NCBI GenBank assembly: GCA_050250815.1
Contig: JBFWNY010000004.1
Coordinates: 1-64,000 of the forward strand
Length of the DNA: 64,000 bases
Source: JAEUMD01 sp050250815
Lineage (GTDB): Bacteria; Pseudomonadota; Alphaproteobacteria; Rhizobiales; Hyphomicrobiaceae
Reading direction: 5' to 3'
Shown: positions 50,653 through 58,962 of the stretch, piece after piece
Numbering within the stretch: position 1 is the first letter of the stretch
Layout of the letters: each line of letters opens with the position of its first letter
Made by a program: the position numbers and the translations under genes
The notes under the pieces: generated by a model
What the model saw: the letters and a program-made list of their open reading frames with translations, nothing else
What the model was told of the DNA's origin: nothing
Database searches by the model: none

Positions 50653-51615
50653 ATGAACCGCCGCAGCACCGTATTCCTGATCGCCGCGCTGGCGCTCTTC
50701 GCAGCGCTCGCAGCAGGGCACCGATACGAGCAGGGCACCGATACGGGTGAACGATGCCCCGGGCGCCGCTTTGCTGTCGAAACCGTGACCGGTGGCGCCG
50801 CGCCCTACATTACACTGCGGGCAGACGAGCAGCGCGGTGCCTTTCTCCTCGATTATGGGGCAACCTTCAGCACGCTCTCATCGGAGCGTTTCGGCAACCA
50901 CCCCGCAGGAGGCACGATCTCGCGCTTCGATCTGCCGACGTTTCCAGCGGCTCGCTTCAAACTCACGTCGTACTGGACCCAGCGGGCCCCGCCTGGCGGG
51001 CAGCTCGGCGTGATCGGCACCGACTTCCTGTCCCTTCTGACGGCAGACTTCGCGTACGGGCGATCAGGACGCAGCGTCGTGGTCGGCGGTGAAGCCTGCA
51101 GCGAGGACATCCTGAAGCGGCGCAGCCTCGTGCCCGTCCGGCAAACCGGCTTCTTTTCGAGCAACCCGGTCCGATTGGCGCCGGGGCGCCTGAACGTGCC
51201 GGTGGTATTCCTGAAGTTCGGTCCCGTTACGACGTGGGCGCAGATCGACACGGGCTACGACGATATAGAGCGGCGACCATCGATCGACATCAATGAAGAA
51301 CTCTACAGCAAGCTTGCCGCTGCCGGCATCACGCTGACCGACGCCGGCACCACACAGATCGCGACATGCGCGGGAACCGAGCGCCGGTCCGTCTATCGGA
51401 CGCCCGATGTGACCGTGGTGACCGAAACGGGTTCCGTCGTGCGCAAGCTGGGCCCAGTGCACCTGGTGCGAAAATCCTCCTCGTCCTGCGGCGGCATCGC
51501 CAACCTCGCCGAGCCTGGCGCGCAAGTAGCGGCGTCGCTGCTCGCGATGCTGGGCGAAATCGTCTTCGACCCACACAATGAGAGGGTCTGGCTGGCGGGC
51601 GGCGATGGGCGGTAG
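50653..51615 (+). CDS. pepsin/retropepsin-like protein
   Basis: 320 residues from the ATG at 50653 (MNRRSTVFLIAALALFAALA, a membrane anchor or signal). Two lobes each carry an aspartyl-protease-type loop: GAFLLDYGATFSTLS (about residue 73) and TTWAQIDTGYDDIE (about residue 199). DYG/DTG pairs with preceding hydrophobic strands match pepsin-like folds. No catalysis can be claimed; DYG is a known but uncommon variant. An upstream in-frame GTG at 50635 is possible. A 17-base tandem repeat lies near 50719-50751 inside the coding start. Confidence 0.6.
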   Translation: MNRRSTVFLIAALALFAALAAGHRYEQGTDTGERCPGRRFAVETVTGGAAPYITLRADEQRGAFLLDYGATFSTLSSERFGNHPAGGTISRFDLPTFPAARFKLTSYWTQRAPPGGQLGVIGTDFLSLLTADFAYGRSGRSVVVGGEACSEDILKRRSLVPVRQTGFFSSNPVRLAPGRLNVPVVFLKFGPVTTWAQIDTGYDDIERRPSIDINEELYSKLAAAGITLTDAGTTQIATCAGTERRSVYRTPDVTVVTETGSVVRKLGPVHLVRKSSSSCGGIANLAEPGAQVAASLLAMLGEIVFDPHNERVWLAGGDGR

Positions 51616-51638
51616 GGCCGGCGCCGCCACCACCGGCT

Positions 51639-53534
51639 TCAGCGCGAGGCCATCTGGTGCGACGAAGACAGCGCAGCCTGCAGCGTCTTCACCACCGTGA
51701 AGGCATCGCGCAAGTGATTGCGCTCGAAGTGCGACAGCTCACCCAGTGACAGCATGTTGTTGGGCTTCTCGCCCCGCTGGATCTGGGCGGCCTGGTGCCT
51801 CAGCCGCGTAATGGCAATGAACTCGAATGCATCGAGCAGATCGCGCGCACCCGATTCTGACAGGACACTCGCCCTGCGCCCGGCCTCTAGTCGGCGGTGC
51901 GTGTTGACCTCGGGAATGGAGGCCTCCAGCGCGTAAAGGCGCGCAAGATCGACGATCGGAACGATGCCTCCATGCTTCATGTCGACGAGGCCCTTGTTCT
52001 CACCCATCATCGGCACCGACAAGTTGCCGAAGAAGCCGATAGGCGGCTTGTGGGTGAGGGAATTCGACAGCATGTGCGCGATGAAGATGGAATTGCCTCG
52101 CGCACGCCCGAGCGATTCCTGCTGCAGCTCCTGGAACAGCCGGTCTGCACCGCGAATCGCGCGCAGATCGAACATGACACTCGACAGCATCTGCGCCATC
52201 GGCTCGGGCTGATCGATCCACTTTCGGAAATAGCCCTTCCAGACGGCGAGCGGCTGACGCCACTTGTCCGTCACGGCCATCATCTCGCCGGGGCAATAGA
52301 CGTAACCGGCCTCGTTGAGCCCATCGCAGACGAACCTCGCGAGCTGCTTGTAGTAGGTGCCATGTTTGTCCGCATCGTAGGCATCGTCGAGAATGATGCA
52401 GTTGTCCTGATCGGAAAAGCCGGTCTGCTCCTGCCGGCCCTGAGACCCGCACGCCAGCCACACGTAGGGAACAGGGGACGGACCCAACTGGTCCTCGGCA
52501 AGCGTGATCAGCCGATTGGTGACGGCATCAGTGACTGAAGAAATGATGTGGCCGATCTTGTGCGCGGTGGCCCCACTCGCCACCAGTGAAACAAGCAGCA
52601 GCGGCACCTCTCGCACGACCTCGGCAATGGCGGCCGAACTCGCTCTGCGGCCGATCTCTCCAATGAGATAAACAGCGGACCGGGACTGCGCACGCACCAG
52701 ATCGGTCTGCGTGAGGATACCAACAAGACGGCCGCCCTCGATCACCGGCACATGGCTGATCTTGCGTTGCATCATCATCGAGAGGGCGTCGAAGGCGAGC
52801 GCATCTGGCGACAGCGTCAGGGGAGACGGCGTCATGACGCTGGTAACCGTCAGACTGTCAGCGTTGCAGCCTTCGGCAACGACGCGGTCACGCAGATCAC
52901 TGTCGGTGAGGATGCCGACGATGCGCTCGCCTTCTGTGACTGGCAGGCATGAGAACCGCTTCTGCCGCATCAGGCGGGCAGCGTCGCGCACGCCGTCGGA
53001 CGGCGCCACGGCTATCGGTTCCGGCGACATCATGTCCCGCGCGGTGAGCGTCATCAGGTCGAGACCTGCGCAGCCCGCCGCCATGCGTCCAGCCGTCTCG
53101 TCATCGGATTTGCTGCCGATCGGTGACAGACCTACGCGCTCGATACCGACCGGCTCGAAGTGCCGCTCGAACTGCGGGTGGATCGCATTGAGGCGCATGA
53201 ACGCTTCGCGCGGGATGCGCAACACGGTCGTGTCCGTGTTTGCCACCGCCCGGTAGGTCGACTTGCCGTTGCCCAGCAGCGCGCGGATTCCCAGCGCCTG
53301 CCCGGGCCCGATGCGGCCGAAAATCTTGCCCGCGGCCGAGCGGATCTCGATCTCGCCCCGCTCGATAACATTGAGGTGGTCGCTGGCGACGCCGACGTCG
53401 AGCACGGTCGCGCCGCTCTGGAACGTTTCGGCAAGTATACTGCTAGCAAGCGACCCGATCGCATCAGGCGGCAGCAGTTCGAAGGGATGGCAGGACGCCA
53501 GAAACGCGCGGATATGCTCTTTTGATAGTTCCAC
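51639..53534 (-). CDS. cNMP-binding/CBS/DUF294 nucleotidyltransferase-like protein
   Basis: 631 residues. The GTG at 53534 (VELSKEHIRAFLASC) has GGAGG eight bases upstream, so it is preferred over the ATG at 53603. Order: cyclic-nucleotide-binding domain (about 15-120), two CBS domains (about 165-290), and a DUF294 nucleotidyltransferase core with GSQGRQEQTGFSDQDN (the GS...DxD pattern), then the DUF294 C-terminal domain. Such proteins occur beside VC_2705-type acetate symporter genes and may couple nucleotide state to transport. It is co-directional with the symporter upstream. Confidence 0.9.
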   Translation of the reverse strand: MELSKEHIRAFLASCHPFELLPPDAIGSLASSILAETFQSGATVLDVGVASDHLNVIERGEIEIRSAAGKIFGRIGPGQALGIRALLGNGKSTYRAVANTDTTVLRIPREAFMRLNAIHPQFERHFEPVGIERVGLSPIGSKSDDETAGRMAAGCAGLDLMTLTARDMMSPEPIAVAPSDGVRDAARLMRQKRFSCLPVTEGERIVGILTDSDLRDRVVAEGCNADSLTVTSVMTPSPLTLSPDALAFDALSMMMQRKISHVPVIEGGRLVGILTQTDLVRAQSRSAVYLIGEIGRRASSAAIAEVVREVPLLLVSLVASGATAHKIGHIISSVTDAVTNRLITLAEDQLGPSPVPYVWLACGSQGRQEQTGFSDQDNCIILDDAYDADKHGTYYKQLARFVCDGLNEAGYVYCPGEMMAVTDKWRQPLAVWKGYFRKWIDQPEPMAQMLSSVMFDLRAIRGADRLFQELQQESLGRARGNSIFIAHMLSNSLTHKPPIGFFGNLSVPMMGENKGLVDMKHGGIVPIVDLARLYALEASIPEVNTHRRLEAGRRASVLSESGARDLLDAFEFIAITRLRHQAAQIQRGEKPNNMLSLGELSHFERNHLRDAFTVVKTLQAALSSSHQMASR

Positions 53535-53563
53535 GCTGCGATCCTCCAGACTGGTGAAAAAAG

Positions 53564-53593
53564 GACGGGCCTCACGCATGCGCGAGGCCCGTC
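53564..53593 (-). terminator. intrinsic terminator after the symporter gene
   Basis: Stem GACGGGCCTC / GAGGCCCGTC around the 10-base loop, followed on the minus strand by CCTTTTTT. It lies about 35 bases downstream of the symporter stop (53628), separating it from the DUF294 gene, which must be reached by read-through or its own promoter. Confidence 0.85.
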
Positions 53594-53627
53594 TCCTTGT
53601 CATTGACCCTAGTCTAAGACCACAGGA

Positions 53628-55397
53628 TCAGTGGCCGGTGGCCGCTCCTGCGCCACGCGGAATGCGAACGCTCTCGACGAGGTCCTGGATACGCTGCGGC
53701 GGAGCCGCCGTCACCATTGACACGATGTAGGCCACCGCGAAGTTGATGAGAGCGCCGATCGAGCCGAACGCCTCCGGCGAGATGCCCATGAACCAGTTGC
53801 CGGGCACGTTCTTCGCCATCTCGGTTCCCGGGATGAAGAACCAGCCCTTGAACCAGAAGATGTAGACGAGCGTGGCGAGGATACCCGTCACCATACCCAG
53901 GATCGCGCCGTGGTTGTTGATGCGCTTGGAGAAAATGCCCATCATCAACGCCGGGAAGATCGAGGACGCAGCAAGACCGAAGGCCAACGCCACAACCTGG
54001 GCCGCGAAGCCGGGTGGGTTGAGACCCAAGTACGCAGCGACAGCGATTGCACCCGCCATGGCGATACGTGCGGCCAGGAGTTCGGCCTTCTCTGAAATGT
54101 TGGGGTTTATCATACCCTTCAACAAGTCGTGCGAGATCGCCGAGGATATCGCCAACAGAAGACCGGCAGCGGTCGACAGAGCGGCCGCCAGACCGCCAGC
54201 GGCGACCAGTGCGATCACCCAGTTCGGCAGGTTGGCGATTTCAGGGTTGGCGAGCACCATGATGTCACGGTCGACCTTGGTGAGCTCGTTGCCCTTCCAG
54301 CCGAACCCGGCGGCCTTATCGCCCAGACCCTTCTCGTCATAGTACTGCACGCGGCCGTCGCCGTTCTTGTCCTCGAACTTGAGAAGACCGGTGGTCTCCC
54401 AGTTCTTGAACCACTGCGGGCGCGCCGAGTACTGCATGTTGCCATCTGCCGAGCCGACCGGACCACTCTGAATCGTGTTGGTCAGGTTGAGGCGAGCCAT
54501 GGCACCGACTGCCGGTGCAGTCGTATAGAGCAGGGCGATGAACACCAGCGCCCAGCCGGCCGACCAACGCGCATCAGCGACCTTCGGCACGGTGAAGAAT
54601 CGGATGATGACGTGCGGGAGGCCCGCAGTGCCGATCATGAGCGACATGGTGTAGAGGAACATGTCGAGCTGGCTTCTGACCGGTCCCGTGTACTCCTGGA
54701 AACCCAGGTCCTGGATGGTCTGGTTGAGCTTCGCCATCAGCGGCACGCCAGAGGTGTGGTCGCCGATGAGGCCCAGCTGCGGGATCGGGTTGCCCGTCAG
54801 GTTGAGCGAAATGAACATCGCCGGGATCGTGTAGGCGAGGATCAGCACGACGTACTGCGCGATCTGCGTATACGTGATGCCCTTCATGCCACCCAGAACC
54901 GCGTAGACGAACACGATCGCCATGCCCGCGTAGATGCCGATGTCGACGGGCACTTCGAGGAAGCGCGAGAAGGCGACGCCGACACCGCGCATCTGGCCGA
55001 TCACGTAGGTGATCGAGATGGTGATGAGGCAGAGCACCGCGACAAGGCGCGCCATGTTCGAATAGAACCGGTCACCGATGAATTCGGGCACCGTGTACTT
55101 TCCGAACTTGCGCAGATAGGGCGCTAGCAGCATGGCGAGCAGCACGTAGCCGCCCGTCCAGCCCATGAGGAACTTGGCGCCCTCGTAGCCCTGGAAGGCG
55201 ATGAGGCCGGCCATCGAGATGAACGAGGCCGCCGACATCCAGTCAGCAGCCGTCGCCATGCCGTTGGCGACCGGATGAATGCCACGGCCGGCGGCGTAGA
55301 ACTCGCCCGTGCTTGCAGCGCGGGCCCAGATGGCGATCCCGAAGTAGAGCGCGAACGACGCGCCCACGACGAGATAGGTCATGGTCTTGAGATCCAT
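53628..55397 (-). CDS. VC_2705-type sodium:solute (acetate) symporter
   Basis: 589 residues with about 13 hydrophobic helices. SSF signatures include FYAAGRGIHPVANGMATAAD and the later NPPGFAAQVVALAFGLAASS block. This large-subunit type is coupled to a DUF4212 small subunit (55424). Between helices it carries a hydrophilic insert containing DKNGDGRVQYYDE, an EF-hand-like calcium loop. Likely role is uptake of acetate or a similar short-chain acid with Na+. The adjacent CrbS-like kinase fits acetate regulation. Confidence 0.9.
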   Translation of the reverse strand: MDLKTMTYLVVGASFALYFGIAIWARAASTGEFYAAGRGIHPVANGMATAADWMSAASFISMAGLIAFQGYEGAKFLMGWTGGYVLLAMLLAPYLRKFGKYTVPEFIGDRFYSNMARLVAVLCLITISITYVIGQMRGVGVAFSRFLEVPVDIGIYAGMAIVFVYAVLGGMKGITYTQIAQYVVLILAYTIPAMFISLNLTGNPIPQLGLIGDHTSGVPLMAKLNQTIQDLGFQEYTGPVRSQLDMFLYTMSLMIGTAGLPHVIIRFFTVPKVADARWSAGWALVFIALLYTTAPAVGAMARLNLTNTIQSGPVGSADGNMQYSARPQWFKNWETTGLLKFEDKNGDGRVQYYDEKGLGDKAAGFGWKGNELTKVDRDIMVLANPEIANLPNWVIALVAAGGLAAALSTAAGLLLAISSAISHDLLKGMINPNISEKAELLAARIAMAGAIAVAAYLGLNPPGFAAQVVALAFGLAASSIFPALMMGIFSKRINNHGAILGMVTGILATLVYIFWFKGWFFIPGTEMAKNVPGNWFMGISPEAFGSIGALINFAVAYIVSMVTAAPPQRIQDLVESVRIPRGAGAATGH

Positions 55398-55423
55398 TGG
55401 TCCTTATCCTTCTCGTCTCGGGA

Positions 55424-55687
55424 TCAGTCTTCGTGAACGTCGAACTTGCGGTCGAGCGCATTCATGCGGATCGCATAGAAGAAAATCAGCACAAGGAACA
55501 CGTATATCGAGCCCTGCTGGGCCATCCACATGCCCAGATCCATGCCGCCGACCATGATGCCCTTGAGAGCCGGGCGCAGCACGATGCCCATGAGAAAGGA
55601 CACCGCGAACCAGATTGCCAGGCAGAACGCTACCAGCCGCAAATTTGCGGCCCAGTAGGCTTCCCCGGATTTGTTTTCCGTAGCCAT
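55424..55687 (-). CDS. DUF4212 small subunit of the symporter
   Basis: 87 residues from the ATG at 55687 (MATENKSGEAYWAANLRL). Two membrane helices (LVAFCLAIWFAVSFLMGIVL and GSIYVFLVLIFFYAIRMNAL) match DUF4212, the small partner always found before VC_2705-type symporters. It lies 26 bases before the large subunit. Confidence 0.92.
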   Translation of the reverse strand: MATENKSGEAYWAANLRLVAFCLAIWFAVSFLMGIVLRPALKGIMVGGMDLGMWMAQQGSIYVFLVLIFFYAIRMNALDRKFDVHED

Positions 55688-56025
55688 TGTCTTGGACTTC
55701 TCCCCAGAAGCTTTGTGTTTGGTGCATTTACTCGGTCCCCTGTCCCAGGCGCACACCCGGGTCAGGGCTGTAGCCAATTGACCCGACCGGGAACGATTGC
55801 GCAACGCGCCGAAAGTCGATCTAGGCAGAAATTTTTGATTTCACTCAACTCGAACTCGATACATTTCCAGTGAACTGCCGGACCCATCGAGACTTTCGGC
55901 TGAATGCAGCGGCGTATGCGGCGAAGTCGTGCTACGCTCGGCCCCAGCCTGAAAAGAAGGTGGCCGCGGAGCATCCTAGAACGTCCCAAGAACGGACGCG
56001 GACCCGCGGGTGGGAGCAAGCGTCC

Positions 56026-56403
56026 ATGCCGAAATCCGTTCTGGTCGTCGACGACGAACCTAACATCATGCTTTCGCTCGAATATCTTATGAAGCGAGCA
56101 GGCTATGATGTGCGTCTGGCCCGCGACGGCGAAGAAGCGCTGCGGGCAATTGAGATCGCCCCGCCGGACCTGGTGCTCCTCGACATCAATATTCCGAAAT
56201 ACAACGGCTATGAGGTCTGCCAGGCGATCCGCGCCAACCCCGATCTCAAGCACGTCCGCATTTTGATGGTTACGGCCAAGGGCCGCGAGGTGGAGATCGA
56301 AAAGGGTCTCGCCTTGGGTGCCGACGGCTATGAGACCAAGCCGTTCTCGACCAAGGCACTTGCAGCCCGCGTCCAGGCGCTTCTGGAAGGCTCCGGCAGC
56401 TGA
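56026..56403 (+). CDS. CheY-like response regulator
   Basis: 125 residues, a single receiver domain: acidic pair in VLVVDDEPN, phospho-acceptor Asp in VLLDINIPKYNGYEVC, then LMVTAKGREVEIEKGLALGADGYETKPF with the conserved Thr and Lys. There is no output domain, so it acts by protein contact. It precedes the sensor-exonuclease gene by one base (stop 56403, start 56405). It may be a partner of the CrbS-like kinase downstream or of the degenerate sensor. Confidence 0.92.
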   Translation: MPKSVLVVDDEPNIMLSLEYLMKRAGYDVRLARDGEEALRAIEIAPPDLVLLDINIPKYNGYEVCQAIRANPDLKHVRILMVTAKGREVEIEKGLALGADGYETKPFSTKALAARVQALLEGSGS

Positions 56404-56404
56404 G

Positions 56405-58534
56405 ATGGCCGAGCGACTGAGTCTCCGACTACGGATTTTTCTTTTCTTCGCCCTGTTGGCCGCCGCAGTGCCCGTGCTGCTGGGGGGCGGTCTCTACCTT
56501 GCGGCCCAGCGCCTCGAAGGCGAACCCACGCCCCACCTCGTGCTGTTCGGCGGCGCCGCCGGCTTCGCCCTCATAGGGGTGATCACGTGGGTCTGGTCGA
56601 TGTTCGACGCCAATGTCGCCAAGCCGATCCAGTCGATCGTCCGCGACCTGCAGACGGTGATGCACGCCAACCCGGGGCACGTCGTGGGGACGGAACCGGC
56701 CCGCTATCTGGGGCTGCTGGCGCCGGTTGCCAGCGAGGTCGCCGGAGCCCTGGCCAGCGCCCGCCGCGACATCGACGCGAAGATTGCCGAGGCCACACAG
56801 TCGGTGCACGACCAGCGCCGACAGCTCGAGGCGATCCTGCGCGAACTCAATGAGGGCGTCATCGTCTGCAACGCGCAGCACCGCGTACTGCTGTACAATC
56901 GCCGCGCCGTGCAGATCCTCCACGTCGCCGAAGAACTGGGTCTTGGCCGGCCGCTGTTCTCCGTTCTCAATGGCCAGCCGTTCACCCTCACCCTCGACCG
57001 CCTAACCAACCGCTATCTGGAGCGGCGACACGCCACGCACCCAGACCAGTTGATGGCCACGCTCGTCTTTGCCACGACCGACGGCCACATCATCCTGCAG
57101 GGCCGCATGAGCCTGATCGTCGATGATCAGGACCAGACCGTCAGCGGTTACGTCCTGACCTTCGACGACGTGACGGCCGAGCTGAAGACGCTGGCACAGG
57201 GTGACCGGCTGATGCGCGATGCGCTGGAAGGTTTGCGCCGCCCCGTCGCCAACCTGCGCGCTGCCGTCGAGATGCTCACCGAAACGCCCGACCTCGACGC
57301 CGAAGGGCGCGCCGCCTTCGAGCGCGTCCTGAGCGATGAAAGCGCCCGCATGTCGTCGGAGATCGACCGCATCGGCAGCGAATACCGCAAGGCCGTGACC
57401 AGCCATTGGCCGATGAGTGATGTCGACTCGCAAAATCTGCTGACTTGCCTCAGCCGGCGTTACCGCGACGACGAGAGCGTGGTGGTAGACGTTACCGGTG
57501 AGTCCAAATGGCTGCACTGCGACAGCAACACGATGGTCGAGCTGATCGACCATATCATCCGCAAGGCGCTGTCGACGCTCGATGCCGATACGTTCCGCCT
57601 GGCTGCCGTGGCCGGCGAGCGCAAGGTCTACATCGACATCGTTTGGAACGGCGGCATCGCGAGCGCTGGCATGCTCGAGCGCTGGCTCGCCGAGCCGATC
57701 GAGCGCGGCGGCCTCAACCTCACCGGCGCAGAGATCCTGGACCATCATCGCTCCGAAGCCTGGTGCGAGGCCATCGACGCTGACCACGCGCGCCTTCGCA
57801 TGCCGCTCCCGCCACCCGTCTCTCCCCATGCCGGCCAGAGCCCGACGGCACCATTGCCGATACGCCTCGAGTTTTACGATTTCGACCTTCTGAAGCGGCC
57901 CGACCTTGCCGCCCACGCAGACCGCAATCTGCGCGAACTCACCTACGTCGTGTTCGATACCGAAACGACGGGCCTCGAGCCCTCCAACGGTGACGAGATC
58001 ATCCAGATCGCAGGTGTGCGCATCCTCAATGGTCGCGTCCTGACCGGCGAGGCATTCGATCACCTCGTCGACCCCGGCCGACGCATTCCCCCGCTCGCCA
58101 CCCGGATCACCGGCATCTCCGCGGCCATGGTGGCGGGCAAGCCGCGCATCACCGAAATTCTCCCGCGCTTTCATCAGTACGTTGGCGACGCCGTGCTCGT
58201 CGCCCACAACGCGGCCTTTGACATGAAGTTCCTCGAACTCAAGCGCGACGTCTGCAACGTCCGATTCGACAATCCGGTGCTCGACACCGTTCTGCTGTCG
58301 GCCATCGTGCACGATCATACGAACCAGCATACACTCGACGCCGTGGCGGAGCGCTTCTCGATCGAGATCCCGCCCGAGACGCGGCACACCGCGCTCGGCG
58401 ACTCGCTCGCCACGGCGGGCGTGCTATTGAAGCTCATCGATCTGCTCGAGGCGCACGGCATCAGGACGCTTGGCGAGGCGATCGAAGCCTCCAACAAGAT
58501 CGTCGAGATCAGGCGGCGGCAGGCGAAATACTGA
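56405..58534 (+). CDS. degenerate sensor fused to DnaQ-type exonuclease
   Basis: 709 residues. Two membrane helices (about 12-33 and 47-67) lead to a PAS-like sensor (about 150-240; LNEGVIVCNAQHRVLLYNRR) and a HisKA-like helix at about 275-295 that reads LEGLRRPVANLRAAVEML, where kinases have His-Glu-Leu-Arg-Thr-Pro; the phospho-His is missing. The C-terminus is a DEDDh exonuclease: VFDTETTGLEP (515), HNAAFDMKFLE (about 600), RHTALGDSLAT (about 659). This pairing with VC_2705-type symporter clusters is recurrent. It may sense a signal at the membrane and act on nucleic acid. Confidence 0.85.
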   Translation: MAERLSLRLRIFLFFALLAAAVPVLLGGGLYLAAQRLEGEPTPHLVLFGGAAGFALIGVITWVWSMFDANVAKPIQSIVRDLQTVMHANPGHVVGTEPARYLGLLAPVASEVAGALASARRDIDAKIAEATQSVHDQRRQLEAILRELNEGVIVCNAQHRVLLYNRRAVQILHVAEELGLGRPLFSVLNGQPFTLTLDRLTNRYLERRHATHPDQLMATLVFATTDGHIILQGRMSLIVDDQDQTVSGYVLTFDDVTAELKTLAQGDRLMRDALEGLRRPVANLRAAVEMLTETPDLDAEGRAAFERVLSDESARMSSEIDRIGSEYRKAVTSHWPMSDVDSQNLLTCLSRRYRDDESVVVDVTGESKWLHCDSNTMVELIDHIIRKALSTLDADTFRLAAVAGERKVYIDIVWNGGIASAGMLERWLAEPIERGGLNLTGAEILDHHRSEAWCEAIDADHARLRMPLPPPVSPHAGQSPTAPLPIRLEFYDFDLLKRPDLAAHADRNLRELTYVVFDTETTGLEPSNGDEIIQIAGVRILNGRVLTGEAFDHLVDPGRRIPPLATRITGISAAMVAGKPRITEILPRFHQYVGDAVLVAHNAAFDMKFLELKRDVCNVRFDNPVLDTVLLSAIVHDHTNQHTLDAVAERFSIEIPPETRHTALGDSLATAGVLLKLIDLLEAHGIRTLGEAIEASNKIVEIRRRQAKY

Positions 58535-58610
58535 TTGCGGTCCGCCGCCGTGCGGCGTCGCTGACGATGAAGCTGAACAATGATGGCCGCGCGGAAGGGC
58601 GCAGTCGGAC

Positions 58611-58952
58611 ATGCCGTTGAGCGGAAAGGGGCCGGTCGGCCCGCCCGTGATACCTCCTAAAAGGCCGGAACGCGCCATCGCGGTCGCTGGCCTGGGAGCG
58701 ATCCTGTTCCTGCAACCGTTTCTGGGCATCTTCGACCGTGGGGCAAGTGCGACGGTCGCCGGCGTGCCCCTCCTATTTGCCTATCTGTTCGGCGCGTGGG
58801 CCGTCGTCGTGCTGCTATCGGCAAGTGTCATGGAGACGCGAGAGCCCGGGCCGGAGAGCGGCGATGAGGCACCCGGGCCGCACGCCAGCACGACAGCCAT
58901 GTCGCAGACCGAGGCAAATCCCCGCCCGGCCGACCGCCCGCAAAGCTCTTGA
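58611..58952 (+). CDS. small two-helix membrane protein
   Basis: 113 residues with two hydrophobic helices (IAVAGLGAILFLQPFLGIF and VPLLFAYLFGAWAVVVLLSA) and a polar, Pro/Ala-rich tail. It ends 10 bases before the symporter-kinase start. Small proteins of this shape sit before CrbS-like genes in other genomes. Function unknown. Confidence 0.75.
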   Translation: MPLSGKGPVGPPVIPPKRPERAIAVAGLGAILFLQPFLGIFDRGASATVAGVPLLFAYLFGAWAVVVLLSASVMETREPGPESGDEAPGPHASTTAMSQTEANPRPADRPQSS

Positions 58953-58962
58953 GGGGCGCGCC

